A stretch of DNA of 64,000 nt from CAVXHQ01 sp963789535 (GTDB lineage Bacteria; Pseudomonadota; Alphaproteobacteria; Rhodobacterales; Rhodobacteraceae): positions 1,116,001 through 1,180,000 of the forward strand of contig CAWBKU010000005.1 of the NCBI GenBank assembly GCA_963789535.1. The letters are read 5' to 3'. The notes below the pieces were generated by a model. That model was not told the origin of the DNA, searched no databases, and was given only the letters and a program-made list of their open reading frames with translations. Below, one piece after another: positions 42,376 to 51,501 of the stretch. Position numbers and translations under genes: made by a program. Within the stretch, counting starts at the first letter, position 1, and each line of letters opens with the position of its first letter.

Positions 42376-43214
42376 CGCCTGCGGACCCGGCGGAGGCGGG
42401 GGAGATCGCGGCCTTCCTCGAGCGTCACGTCGAGACCTCGATGTTCCCGCTCTCGAGCCTGCGCCACCACGGGATGCAGGGCGGGCATCCGCATGCGGTC
42501 GAGGTGTGGGCGCGGCGGGACGGGCAGGGGGCGATTACCGATGTGCTGAGCCTGAGCGGCAGTGGCAACCTGCTGCCGCAATGTCCGACAGCCCCTTGGG
42601 ACGCGGCGGCGCGGGCGCTGGCGGGGCGCGACATCGCGGGGGCGGTCGGTCCGGCGGCGCAGGTGCGTCCGATGCTCGCGGCCCTCGGCCTGACCGATGC
42701 GCCGGTGCAGACCGACTGCGACGAGGCATTCCTGCGGCTGACCCTTGCGGACCTGAATGTCCCGGACGGCCCCGGTTCGCTCTTGCCCATCGCCGAAGCG
42801 CCCGAGGGAACGGTCCTGCGCTGGCTTGCCGACTATCTGATCGAGGCGCTTGGCGCATCGCCGAAGCGGGCCGCCGCAGACGCGCTGGACCGTTTGCGGT
42901 CCTACGGCGACCGGCAAAGCCATGTGGTCCTGATGGACGGCTCCGTGCCGCTGGCGATGACGGGGTTCAATGCCGAACTGCCGGGGATCGTCCAGATCGG
43001 CGGGGTCTACACGCCGCCTGCGCTGCGCGGGCGGGGCCATGCGCGCCGCGCGCTGGCGCTGCATCTGGCGCAGGCGCGCGAGACCGGCGTCACCCGGTCG
43101 GTCCTCTTTTCGGCGAGCGACGCCGCGCGCCGCGCCTACGAGGCGCTGGGCTATCGCGCGGCGGGTCTGTGGTCGATCTGCCTCTTCGATGGCCCGCAGC
43201 GGGTGGGCGCATGA
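42372..43214 (+). CDS. GNAT-family N-acetyltransferase
   Basis: A 280-residue protein with a C-terminal GNAT domain. Motif A reads IGGVYTPPALRGRGHARRAL (RGRGHA binds acetyl-CoA) and motif B is SDAARRAYEALGYRAAG. The N-terminal 150 residues (TSMFPLSSLRHHGM, then SGSGNLLPQCP) are conserved in a wider alphaproteobacterial group, but I cannot name the substrate. The GTG start overlaps the corrected rsmE stop by four bases. It in turn overlaps the next gene by four bases. Confidence 0.78.
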   Translation: MTPADPAEAGEIAAFLERHVETSMFPLSSLRHHGMQGGHPHAVEVWARRDGQGAITDVLSLSGSGNLLPQCPTAPWDAAARALAGRDIAGAVGPAAQVRPMLAALGLTDAPVQTDCDEAFLRLTLADLNVPDGPGSLLPIAEAPEGTVLRWLADYLIEALGASPKRAAADALDRLRSYGDRQSHVVLMDGSVPLAMTGFNAELPGIVQIGGVYTPPALRGRGHARRALALHLAQARETGVTRSVLFSASDAARRAYEALGYRAAGLWSICLFDGPQRVGA

Positions 43215-43741
43215 AGTCCCTGCGCCCCGAGGTACGGACGCTGCTCTGGCGCTGGCGGGAAGTTGCCGTGGGCGTGGCGGTGGCGGCGTTCGGGCTGTGG
43301 TGGGCGGTGTTCGGCCTTGGCATCATGCCGGTGGTCGGGGGGGCGGTGGCGCTGGTCGGCGTGGCGCTGACCCTTGGCGCGGTGCAGCGCCTGCGGTTCG
43401 CGCGGGGCGGCGGCGGGGCGGGGGTGGTGCAGATCGACGAGCGGCGGGTCGCCTATTTCGGGCCGCTGACGGGCGGCGTCGTGGATCTGGACGACCTCGC
43501 TACGCTGGCGCTCGACGGGACGGGCAAGCCTGCGCACTGGCGCCTGCTGGCGCGGGGGGGCGACACGCTCGACATTCCGGTCGACGCCGAGAATGCGGAT
43601 GCGCTCTTCGATGCGTTCGCCGCCTTGCCGGGGCTGCGGGCGGAGCGTCTGATCGCGGCGCTGAACGGGCCGCGCGGCACCGTCACGCCGCTGTGGTCGC
43701 GCGGGGCCGACCCGAACCTTGCCCGGATCGGACCGCGCTAG
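43211..43741 (+). CDS. Conserved membrane protein, two spans, unknown function
   Basis: A 176-residue protein with two membrane helices (residues 18-35, AVGVAVAAFGLWWAVFGL, and 38-55, MPVVGGAVALVGVALTLGA), then a soluble part with beta-strand character (VVQIDERRVAYFGPLTGG). No named family is recognised. Starts four bases before the acetyltransferase stop. It converges with the VWA lipoprotein gene, three bases apart. Confidence 0.7.
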   Translation: MKSLRPEVRTLLWRWREVAVGVAVAAFGLWWAVFGLGIMPVVGGAVALVGVALTLGAVQRLRFARGGGGAGVVQIDERRVAYFGPLTGGVVDLDDLATLALDGTGKPAHWRLLARGGDTLDIPVDAENADALFDAFAALPGLRAERLIAALNGPRGTVTPLWSRGADPNLARIGPR

Positions 43742-43744
43742 ACC

Positions 43745-45070
43745 TCAGTTCAGGCAGATGCCGCCACGATAGGTGCCGACGTCGCGCACCACCTCGCTCT
43801 CTGCCGCCTCGATGCGCACGCCGGTCAGTTCGGACCGGATCGCGCGGGTCATGAGAGAGGTGAGCGTGGTGACGCGGTAGCACGCGATCCGCGGCTCTGC
43901 GTGGCCGCCGCCGACGCCCGAATCGTCGGTCAGGAAGAGATAGCGCCCGCCGGTCTGGGCCGCGGCCTGACGCATCAGGAATTCGGCCTCGTCGCCGACG
44001 CCGCTGGCGCCGAGGCCGTAGATGCGGACGTTGGCGCGGGCCGCATCGCGCGCGGCGGCGAGGTAGGCGCGGGCGTCGTAGTCGTGCGCCGGCGCATCGG
44101 CGATGTGGAACAGGAGCCGCGATCCCGCGCCGCGCCGCCACGGCATCTGCATCGCCGCGGCGAGGGCCGCGTCCGCCGCCTCCTCGTAATCGCCGCCGCC
44201 GTCCGCCGATTGCGCCCGCAGGGTCGAGCGCATGGTCCAGACCGAGTCCATGAAGTCGTAGCGCCGCACGACGTATGCGTCGCCGTAATCGCGGTAGACG
44301 ATGAGGCCGAAGCGCGCGTCGACGCCGGTCCCCCGCGTCGCGGAGCCCACGATCGAGGCGAGGTCTGTGGTGAGCCAGTCGAGCTCGTCGCCCATGCTGC
44401 CCGTGGCATCGAGGACGAACACCAGATCGAGGAAGCCGGGTGCGACCGCTCCTCCGGCGGGCAACTGCACCACGGCGCGGGCGGCGCCGGTGCGCAGGGT
44501 GCGGACGACGGGTTCGGCCTGCCCCTCGGGGAAGACGCGCAGTTCGACGTCGCCCGCGCGCCCGGCGCCGAGGATGGCGGGGAACACCGTGACCATGCCG
44601 TTCACGCCGGCGTAGCCGTCATAGAACGGCTCGGCCTGACCGGGCAGACGCAGCGTCACCCGCTGGCCCGCCGCGGGCCGTCCGTCCGCGCCGACGATCT
44701 GCGCCAGCACCGGGTCGGCGAAGTTCGCCAGCGGCAGGCCGGTGTCGGTGCGCATCGTACGCGCGTAGCGGGCAAAGGCGGCGAGGTTCAGGCCGTCGTC
44801 GATGTCGCCTGCGGTCAGGACGCCTGCGCGGACGAGGCCGGTGCCTGCCGCCGGGGCGGGCGAGGGCGCGGGCGACGGTTCTGCCACCACCACCGGCAAC
44901 TCCTCGATCACCGACGCGAAACCGTCGGCAGCCGCGCGCGGCGGGGCCGTCGGGCTGACGCTGCCGGTGATTTCCGCGCTGGGCGCGGGGGGCGGCGTAT
45001 CGGCGCAGGCGGCGAGCAGCAGGGCGAGGGCGAGGGCGGACAGGCGGGGACGGACGGCAAACGGACCCAT
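43745..45070 (-). CDS. VWA-domain lipoprotein
   Basis: A 441-residue predicted lipoprotein: hydrophobic LSALALALLLAAC lipobox, then a Pro-rich spacer. The VWA domain (about 200-400) has the MIDAS start DLVFVLDATGSM with the DxTGS core, later DxGGD-like and FHIADAPAH segments. Such domains bind metal and ligand in adhesion or complex assembly. It ends in a Cys-containing tail (TYRGGICLN). The gene is divergent from gshA. The start ATG at 45070 is chosen because it leads the signal sequence. The 194-base gap to gshA holds one perfect TTGACA (45197-45202) without a good -10. Confidence 0.82.
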   Translation of the reverse strand: MGPFAVRPRLSALALALLLAACADTPPPAPSAEITGSVSPTAPPRAAADGFASVIEELPVVVAEPSPAPSPAPAAGTGLVRAGVLTAGDIDDGLNLAAFARYARTMRTDTGLPLANFADPVLAQIVGADGRPAAGQRVTLRLPGQAEPFYDGYAGVNGMVTVFPAILGAGRAGDVELRVFPEGQAEPVVRTLRTGAARAVVQLPAGGAVAPGFLDLVFVLDATGSMGDELDWLTTDLASIVGSATRGTGVDARFGLIVYRDYGDAYVVRRYDFMDSVWTMRSTLRAQSADGGGDYEEAADAALAAAMQMPWRRGAGSRLLFHIADAPAHDYDARAYLAAARDAARANVRIYGLGASGVGDEAEFLMRQAAAQTGGRYLFLTDDSGVGGGHAEPRIACYRVTTLTSLMTRAIRSELTGVRIEAAESEVVRDVGTYRGGICLN

Positions 45071-45264
45071 GGTCGAAAACTCCTTGCAAATGCGGCGACT
45101 GAATGGTGGCCATGCTAGGGCAAACGTGCCGCGACGGGCAATCGCATTGTGCGCTGGCGCAGCCGTGCTGCCCGGCGGGACGGGACCGATGATCGGTTGA
45201 CAGCGCGCGGCGATTGGGGCCACGTCTGGCCTTCGAAAATCTCTCAGGTGACGAGGCCTTCCCC

Positions 45265-46635
45265 ATGTCCATCCCCCAGTCCGGCGGCGGCCCCATCGAG
45301 CACGAGGGCCAGCTTGCCGAATATATGGCCGCCGGGTGCAAGCCGAAGGCGGACTGGCGGATCGGCACCGAGCACGAGAAGTTCGGCTATTGCAAGGATA
45401 CCCTCCAGCCGCTGCCCTACGAAGGCGACCGCTCGATCCACGCGGTGCTGTCGGCGCTGCGCGACCGCTTCGGCTGGGCGCCGGTCGAGGAGCAGGGCAA
45501 GCTGATCGGCCTGGTCAAGGATGGCGCCAACGTCAGCCTCGAGCCGGGGGGGCAACTGGAGCTGTCGGGCGCGCCGCTCGAGACGATCCACCAGACCTGC
45601 GACGAGGTGAATGTGCATCTGGCCGAGGTGAAGGCGGTGAGTGACGACATCGGCGTGCGGTTCATCGGCCTCGGCGCGGCGCCGATCTGGACGCACGAGG
45701 AAATGCCGCTGATGCCCAAGGGGCGCTACAAGCTCATGGATGCCTATATGGGCACGGTCGGCACGCATGGCCGCCAGATGATGCGGCGGACGTGCACGGT
45801 GCAGGTGAACCTCGATTTCGCCTCCGAGGCGGACATGGTGCAGAAGATGCGCGTGGCCGTGGCGTTGCAGCCGGTGGCGACGGCCCTCTTTGCCAATTCG
45901 CCGTTCTTCGAGGGCAAACCGAACGGCCACAAGTCGTGGCGCAGCCGGATCTGGCGCGACCTCGATCCTGCGCGGACCGGGACGGTGCCGTTCATCTTCG
46001 AGGAGGGGTTCGGGTTTCAGGCATGGGTCGACTGGGTCCTCGATGTGCCGATGTATTTCGTCTATCGCGACGGCAAGTATATCGACGCGCTGGGCATGTC
46101 GTTCCGCGATTTCCTGCGCGGCGAATTGCCTGCCCTGCCGGGAGAAAAGCCGACCCTGTCGGACTGGGCCGATCACATGACGACGGTGTTCCCCGAGGCG
46201 CGGGTGAAGAAATACATCGAGATGCGGGGGGCGGATGGTGGTCCGTGGCGCAGGCTCTGCGCGCTGCCGGCGTTCTGGGTCGGGCTGATGTATGACCAGA
46301 CCGCCCTCGATGCGGCATGGGATCTGGCGAAGGGCTGGGACGCGGAGACGCGCGAGGCGCTGCGGGTCGCGGCGTCGGTCGACGGTCTGGCGGCGGAGAC
46401 GCACGGCGTGAACATGCACGATCTGGCGCGCGAGTGCCTCGCCATCGCCGACGCGGGCCTGAAGGCGCGGGCGATGCCGGGGGCGGGGGGGCTGGTTGCG
46501 GACGAGACGCATTTCCTCAACGCCGTGCGCGAGACCGTCGAGACCGGCAAGACGCCTGCCGATGAACTTCTCGAGCGGTATCACGGCGACTGGAATGGCG
46601 ACCTGACGCGCATCTTCGCGGATTACAGTTACTGA
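45265..46635 (+). CDS. gshA: Glutamate-cysteine ligase, plant/alphaproteobacterial type
   Basis: A 456-residue enzyme that makes gamma-glutamylcysteine, the first step of glutathione synthesis. Homology matches the plant-like group: GTEHEKFGYCKDTL, EPGGQLELSGAPLETIHQT, TCTVQVNLDFASE, and RLCALPAFWVGLMYD. The start at 45265 is taken because the preceding in-frame stretch is not homologous. It is divergent from the VWA gene. A small membrane protein gene follows after 69 bases. Confidence 0.94.
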   Translation: MSIPQSGGGPIEHEGQLAEYMAAGCKPKADWRIGTEHEKFGYCKDTLQPLPYEGDRSIHAVLSALRDRFGWAPVEEQGKLIGLVKDGANVSLEPGGQLELSGAPLETIHQTCDEVNVHLAEVKAVSDDIGVRFIGLGAAPIWTHEEMPLMPKGRYKLMDAYMGTVGTHGRQMMRRTCTVQVNLDFASEADMVQKMRVAVALQPVATALFANSPFFEGKPNGHKSWRSRIWRDLDPARTGTVPFIFEEGFGFQAWVDWVLDVPMYFVYRDGKYIDALGMSFRDFLRGELPALPGEKPTLSDWADHMTTVFPEARVKKYIEMRGADGGPWRRLCALPAFWVGLMYDQTALDAAWDLAKGWDAETREALRVAASVDGLAAETHGVNMHDLARECLAIADAGLKARAMPGAGGLVADETHFLNAVRETVETGKTPADELLERYHGDWNGDLTRIFADYSY

Positions 46636-46704
46636 GCGCCGGTTGACGCCCGGACCCCGCATGGCAAAGGTTGCGGGGCCGGGAGCGGGACAGGGGACGG
46701 GACG

Positions 46705-46968
46705 ATGCGCGACTTCTTCATCCAGTGGTTCGAGGCGCTGGTGCATGTCCTCGTGGTGCTGATGCTGGTCGCGGTGGTCGCCCTCGCGGGGGTCGCCGCG
46801 TTCGGCGTGACGCCGGTGATCGAGGGGATGAGCGGCCCCGTCGCGGGCCTCGTCGTGCTCATCTTTGGGCTGCTCGGTGTCGTCTTCGTCGCCGGCCTCG
46901 CCTATCTCGGCCTCGGGATCTATCAGAACACCAAGCGGACGGCGGAGTTGCTCGCCGACGACCGCTGA
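46705..46968 (+). CDS. Small two-span membrane protein
   Basis: An 87-residue protein with two hydrophobic helices (residues 10-34, LVHVLVVLMLVAVVALAGVAA, and 47-75, AGLVVLIFGLLGVVFVAGLAYL). It ends in a short polar tail (NTKRTAELLADDR). No named family is recognised. Follows gshA and converges with plsY four bases away. Confidence 0.65.
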   Translation: MRDFFIQWFEALVHVLVVLMLVAVVALAGVAAFGVTPVIEGMSGPVAGLVVLIFGLLGVVFVAGLAYLGLGIYQNTKRTAELLADDR

Positions 46969-46972
46969 CCCC

Positions 46973-47581
46973 TCAGCCCTTTGCGCCGATCTTCGTTTCG
47001 GTGCCGGCCCGCAGCCGGGCGATGTTGGCCGAGTGGCGCCAGTAGATGAGGACGGCCAGCGTCAGGCACAGAAAGAAGATGCCCCCGTGGTTCAGGATCG
47101 CGGCCCAGACCGGCGCGAATCCGGCGGCCATGAGGGCGGCGAGCGAGGAATAGCGAAAGAGCACCGCCACCACGAGCCATGTGGCGCAGGCCGCGAGGCC
47201 CACGGGCCAGGACAGCGCCAGCAGGAGGCCGAGGAACGTCGCCACCCCCTTGCCGCCGCGAAAGCGGAGCCAGACCGGAAAGCAGTGGCCGAGGAAGGCC
47301 GCCAGCGCCGCCAGTTGCACCGCGTCCTCTGCCGCCAGCGCCCGCGCAGCCAGGACCACGACCGCCCCCTTGCCGCCGTCGAGCAGCAGGGTGAGCAGCG
47401 CCGCCCCCTTGTTGCCGGTGCGCAGCACATTGGTGGCGCCGATGTTGCCCGAACCGATCGCCCGCACATCGCCGAGGCCCATCGCCCGCGTCACGATCAG
47501 GCCGAACGGCACCGACCCCGCCAGATAGCCGATCACCGCCCAGACCAGCAGCATCGGCACGCCCGTCACCATCTCAGGCAT
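46973..47581 (-). CDS. plsY: Acyl-phosphate glycerol-3-phosphate acyltransferase
   Basis: A 202-residue membrane enzyme for the first acylation of glycerol-3-phosphate in phospholipid synthesis, using acyl-phosphate. Family motifs are GSVPFGLIVTR, RAIGSGNIGATNVLRTGN and HCFPVWLRFRGGKGVAT, in five predicted helices. The start at 47581 overlaps the stop of the pyrC-like gene (47574) by 8 bases; MVTGVPML (47572) is an alternative. The plsY-pyrC' pairing is common in alphaproteobacteria. Confidence 0.92.
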   Translation of the reverse strand: MPEMVTGVPMLLVWAVIGYLAGSVPFGLIVTRAMGLGDVRAIGSGNIGATNVLRTGNKGAALLTLLLDGGKGAVVVLAARALAAEDAVQLAALAAFLGHCFPVWLRFRGGKGVATFLGLLLALSWPVGLAACATWLVVAVLFRYSSLAALMAAGFAPVWAAILNHGGIFFLCLTLAVLIYWRHSANIARLRAGTETKIGAKG

Positions 47582-48860
47582 CCATCGCCTCCTTGTAAAC
47601 ATCCCGGCAAACGCCGTCCCTGGACACCCAGCACCCGCGCACCCGCCCCTGCATCCGCGCCCCGTCGAACGGCGTGTTGCGCGATTTCGACGCCAGCGTC
47701 GCGCGGTCCATGACGAACGGTGCATGCGGATCGAAAAGGACCAGATCGGCGGGGGCGCCGATGGCAAGCCGTCCGCAATCGAGGCCCAGCCTGCGCGCCG
47801 GGTTCAGCGACCAGGCGCGCCACAGGACCGCGATGTCGAACATGCCTGCGTGCACCAGCCGCATGCCTGCGGGCAACAGCGTCTCGAGACCCACGGCGCC
47901 CGATGCCGCCTCTTCGAAGGGCAGCCGTTTGCTCTCTTCGTCCTGCGGCGTGTGCATCGAGCAGACCACGTCGATCAGGCCCGAGGCGACCGCCTCGACC
48001 GTGGCGATCCGGTCGTCCTCACTGCGCAGCGGCGGCTTGAGCCTGAAGAAGGTGCGGTAGTCGGCCACGTCGAGGTCGTTCAGCGTCAGATGGTGGATGC
48101 CGACACCCGCCGTGATGTCGACGCCGTTGGCCTTGGCGCGCGCCAGTGCGGGCAGCGCCCGTGCGGTGGTGATCTGGTCGACGTGATAGCGCGCGCCGGT
48201 CATCTCGAGCAGCGCGATGTCGCGGTCGAGCGCCATGCGTTCGGCCATCGGGCTTACGTCCGGCAGGCCGCGCAGCGAGGCGAACTTGCCCTTGGTGGCG
48301 ACCGCACCCGCCGAGAGGCCGGGATCCTGGCAATGGCCGATCACGAGGGCGCCGAGGCTGCGCGCATAGGTCAGCGCGCGGGCAAAGACCTTGGTGTCCG
48401 TCACCACCAGATCGCCGTCCGAGAAGGCGACGGCGCCCGCGTCGATCAGGAGCCCGATCTCGGTCATCTCGCGGCCCGCGCGGCCCTTGGTCAGCGCCGC
48501 CATCGGGCGCACGTGGACGAGGGCATCGGCCGCGCCGCGCCGGGCCACGAACTCCAGCACCTCGGGCGTGTCGATGGCGGGCGTGGTGTCGGCGCGGGTG
48601 ACGATGGTGGTCACGCCGCCGCGGGCGGCCGCGCGTCCGGCAGAGCGAAAGCTCTCCTTGTGCCGTTCGCCGGGTTCGGAGACCTTGACGCCCAGATCGA
48701 CGATGCCGGGGGCCAGATGCAGGCCGCCGCAGTCGACGACCTGCGCGCCGTTCGGCACGCTCTCGGCGATGCGCCCGTCGACGACGCAGATCTCGCCGCG
48801 CCGCGTCCCGCCCGCCTGCGGGTCGACCAGAACCGCGTCGATGAACCGGATTGCGGGCAA
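47574..48860 (-). CDS. Dihydroorotase-like protein with lost metal-site residues (PyrC' pseudo-enzyme)
   Basis: A 428-residue protein of the type I dihydroorotase family. The usual HxH zinc pair after the strand LAPGIVDL is missing (here GVKVSEPGE), the NTxP-type motif is TRADTTPAID, and the late catalytic Asp is Ser in VCSMHTPQDEESKRLPF. The fold parts GVGIHHLTL, AASGAVGLETLL and APADLVLFDP are intact. In several bacteria such inactive PyrC' proteins support aspartate transcarbamoylase as a structural partner. The start is a TTG with GAAAGG upstream. Same strand and same region as pyrB; two unknown membrane genes sit between them. A true dihydroorotase must lie elsewhere. Confidence 0.88.
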   Translation of the reverse strand: MPAIRFIDAVLVDPQAGGTRRGEICVVDGRIAESVPNGAQVVDCGGLHLAPGIVDLGVKVSEPGERHKESFRSAGRAAARGGVTTIVTRADTTPAIDTPEVLEFVARRGAADALVHVRPMAALTKGRAGREMTEIGLLIDAGAVAFSDGDLVVTDTKVFARALTYARSLGALVIGHCQDPGLSAGAVATKGKFASLRGLPDVSPMAERMALDRDIALLEMTGARYHVDQITTARALPALARAKANGVDITAGVGIHHLTLNDLDVADYRTFFRLKPPLRSEDDRIATVEAVASGLIDVVCSMHTPQDEESKRLPFEEAASGAVGLETLLPAGMRLVHAGMFDIAVLWRAWSLNPARRLGLDCGRLAIGAPADLVLFDPHAPFVMDRATLASKSRNTPFDGARMQGRVRGCWVSRDGVCRDVYKEAMDA

Positions 48861-48979
48861 GTTCGGGCCTTTCGCTGGTTGCCTTCGACCTAGCGCGCCC
48901 GCGTCGCTACAATCAAGCGTGAACCTCCGCCGCAGGGACAGAGCGGGGGCAGAGCGGGGGCAGGCAAGGTGCCGCTGCG

Positions 48980-49594
48980 TCAGTCCCCGGTCTTGCCGCG
49001 CGCGCTGCGCAGGGCGCCAAAGACCTGCCGCGCGCCCGTCACCTCGCGAAAGCCGAGTTTGCGGCGGTGCGTGTAATGGCGCCGGCGCCCTTGGCGTCTG
49101 GAGGTCGAATGTGTCGTCACCTTTTCGCCGAACCAGACGGAGCCGGGGTCGCCGTCCTCGAGTTCCAGCATCGTCATCTCGTCATATCCGGTCCGTTCGA
49201 GGCGGCGTCTGCCCCAGGCCTTCGACGCCACATAGGCGGCGCGGTCCGTCAGCGTGTTGTGGGTATTTCGTCGGGTCCACGCGTCGGTGAGGTGCCGCCC
49301 GATGACCATGTTCAGACCCACCAATACGAAGGGGATGCCGAACAGCGGAAAGAACGCAAAGATGCCCGGACTGCTCATCCGGCTGTTCGACATCATCGAG
49401 GCGGCACCAGTGATCCAGAATACTGCGAACGCGGTAAAGACCACGCCGAACACGGTCTGGACGCTGACCATGTCGCCCCAGCGGATACGCCCGTCGGACC
49501 GGCCCTGCCAGAGGATGCGCTCGCCCGGCTCCAGAATACCGTCCCATCCCTCGGCGACCGGGACAATTGCGGTGGCGGTGGTGTCGTCGGTCAT
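48980..49594 (-). CDS. Membrane protein with N-terminal PH-like (GE-x-ILW-x-GR) motif
   Basis: 204 residues. The N-terminus has EGWDGILEPGERILWQGRSDG, a pattern of bacterial PH-like (bPH) domains. Two membrane helices follow (TVFGVVFTAFAVFWITGA and PGIFAFFPLFGIPFVLVGL) and a charged soluble C-terminus ends RSARGKTGD. The next gene upstream has the same N-terminal motif (SETLLWEGRP) and topology. Unknown function. A 119-base gap to pyrC' (48861-48979) carries a doubled CAGAGCGGGGG and no gene. Confidence 0.68.
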   Translation of the reverse strand: MTDDTTATAIVPVAEGWDGILEPGERILWQGRSDGRIRWGDMVSVQTVFGVVFTAFAVFWITGAASMMSNSRMSSPGIFAFFPLFGIPFVLVGLNMVIGRHLTDAWTRRNTHNTLTDRAAYVASKAWGRRRLERTGYDEMTMLELEDGDPGSVWFGEKVTTHSTSRRQGRRRHYTHRRKLGFREVTGARQVFGALRSARGKTGD

Positions 49595-49644
49595 CCGATG
49601 GCTCCTTTCCGGCGTGGTGTCCGAAGTGCTTGGGTCCGATGCGC

Positions 49645-50265
49645 TCAGGCGCGGGACTGCCCGACCAGCGGGCCGTTCGGCACGCCCTCGATCCGGCGCA
49701 GGGCCGCGACGGCTGCGGTGGCGTCCACGGCCTCCAGACCCTCGAACCGAAGGGGCCGGTCTATGTCGACGTTGCGGTCGACCGCGCTGCCGGCCCGGCG
49801 CGTCCGGGTGCGCACCTTCAGGACGCCGAAGGTGACGGTGGACAGCGCGGGCGACAGGGGCGTCACGTGCACCTTGCGGTCGCTGGCCGGGCGGATGCGC
49901 GTCACGCGCCGCCCGCCGAGGCCGTGGACGATCAGCGCCTGGGTGTCGGTGACGCCATAGCGCGTGCGCGCCCGCGCGGCGCGGCCGACCGCCTGTATCC
50001 CCCACAGAAAGAACGCCGCCGTGCCGCCGGTCAGCACCAGAAACCCGATCAGGAACCCCGCCGCCCCCTCCATCTCGTCCCGGTTGGCCCAGCCGATGGC
50101 GGCGACCAGCGCGAAACACGCCAGCATCAGCACGCCGACGAGGCGCAGCGCCCGCTCGACCCGGGTCGCGGGCATCGCGGACGCGGGGCGGCCCTCCCAC
50201 AGCAGGGTTTCGGAGGCGGGCACGAACTGCGCCGGGGACAGCGGATCGGGGAGGGCGGGGGACAT
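49645..50265 (-). CDS. Membrane protein related to the preceding gene
   Basis: 206 residues, start ATG at 50265. It contains FVPASETLLWEGRPASAM, then two membrane helices (LVGVLMLACFALVAAIGWA, GFLIGFLVLTGGTAAFFLW) and a soluble part with YGVTDTQALIVHG, as in PH-like membrane proteins. It shares layout and the LLWEGR motif with the adjacent gene at 48980. The two probably form a paralogous, co-transcribed pair between pyrB and the pyrC-like gene. Unknown role. Confidence 0.68.
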   Translation of the reverse strand: MSPALPDPLSPAQFVPASETLLWEGRPASAMPATRVERALRLVGVLMLACFALVAAIGWANRDEMEGAAGFLIGFLVLTGGTAAFFLWGIQAVGRAARARTRYGVTDTQALIVHGLGGRRVTRIRPASDRKVHVTPLSPALSTVTFGVLKVRTRTRRAGSAVDRNVDIDRPLRFEGLEAVDATAAVAALRRIEGVPNGPLVGQSRA

Positions 50266-50410
50266 GGAAAAGGACCGTGAACCGAAAGGGATAGGGACAA
50301 TGCCGGGAGCGGAAAATCTGTAGACCTGAACACACCCTGCACAAACCGGCGCCCCGGTTCAACCCCGGCGGCGGAGGAAGCGGGCGGCGGGGGCGATCGG
50401 GCGGCGGCGC

Positions 50411-51373
50411 TCAGGCGTAGACCGCCGGCCCCTCGTTCGCCCGCCGCACCGCGAGGTTGCGGGCGAGCAGGTCCATCGCCGCCATCCGGACCGCCACCCC
50501 CATCTCGACCTGCGTCTGGATGACGCTGCGGTTGATGTCGTCGGCGATGCTGCCGTCGATCTCGACGCCGCGGTTCATCGGGCCGGGGTGCATGACGATG
50601 GCGTCGGGTCTGGCGTGCGCCAGTTTCGCGGCGTCGAGGCCGAAGCGGTGGAAATACTCCCGCTCCGAGGGAATGAACCCGCCGTCCATCCGCTCTTTCT
50701 GAAGGCGCAGCATCATCACCACGTCGACGCCCGCCAGTCCCTCGGCCATATCGCCGTAGACCTCGCAGCCGAACTCCTCGATGCCCGCAGGCATCAGGGT
50801 CGGCGGGCCGATGAGGCGGATGCGGTTCTCCATCTTGCCCAGCAGCAGGATGTTGGACCGCGCCACCCGGCTGTGCAGGATGTCGCCGCAGATCGCGACG
50901 GACAGGCGATGCAGCCGCCCCTTGGCCCGCCGGATCGTGAGCGCGTCGAGCAGCGCCTGCGTCGGATGCTCGTGCCGCCCGTCGCCCGCGTTCAGCACCG
51001 CGCAGTTCACCTTCTGCGCCAGCAGGTCGACCGCCCCCGAGGACGGATGCCGCACGACCAGAAGATCGGGCCGCATCGCGTTCAGCGTCAGGGCGGTGTC
51101 GATCAGCGTCTCGCCCTTCTTCACGCTCGAGGAGGCGACGCCCATGTTCATCACGTCCGCCCCCAGCCGCTTGCCCGCCAGCTCGAAGCTGGCCTGCGTG
51201 CGGGTCGAATTCTCGAAGAACATGTTGATCTGGCTGAGCCCGGCCAGCACGTCGCGCGGGTTCTGCCCCTTGCGGCCCATCTCGGCATAGCGGTCGGCGA
51301 GGTCGAGGAGCGTGGTGATCTCGTCGGGCGCGAGCGGTTCGATCCCGAGGAGGTGGTTCTGGCGGAAGGACAT
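50411..51373 (-). CDS. pyrB: Aspartate carbamoyltransferase catalytic subunit
   Basis: A 320-residue enzyme joining carbamoyl phosphate and aspartate in pyrimidine synthesis. The carbamoyl-phosphate motif STRTQ is at residues 56-60 (FFENSTRTQASFE), with DGRHEHPTQALLD and MHPGPMNRGVEI further on. It is the first gene of a minus-strand run that leads to the pseudo-dihydroorotase at 47574. No pyrI is present. Divergent from the UDG gene; the gap 51374-51501 has no notable features. Confidence 0.95.
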   Translation of the reverse strand: MSFRQNHLLGIEPLAPDEITTLLDLADRYAEMGRKGQNPRDVLAGLSQINMFFENSTRTQASFELAGKRLGADVMNMGVASSSVKKGETLIDTALTLNAMRPDLLVVRHPSSGAVDLLAQKVNCAVLNAGDGRHEHPTQALLDALTIRRAKGRLHRLSVAICGDILHSRVARSNILLLGKMENRIRLIGPPTLMPAGIEEFGCEVYGDMAEGLAGVDVVMMLRLQKERMDGGFIPSEREYFHRFGLDAAKLAHARPDAIVMHPGPMNRGVEIDGSIADDINRSVIQTQVEMGVAVRMAAMDLLARNLAVRRANEGPAVYA

Positions 51374-51501
51374 GGGCGCGGTCTCCGGGTCGGACTGCGG
51401 AAGGTATAGGGACGCGCGCCGGCCCCGGCAATGCTCTGGCGCCCGCCGGTCAGGTCCAATCCTTTCTACTATCGGGTGTCACGATGCCCTATGTTCGGCG
51501 C

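Noticed and set aside
41640..43214. A fused RsmE-acetyltransferase protein of 524 residues
   Set aside because: The RsmE C-terminus (LGPRILRADTAAV) lies in another frame and stops at 42375, and the acetyltransferase has its own GTG start at 42372. The fusion is a frameshift artefact.
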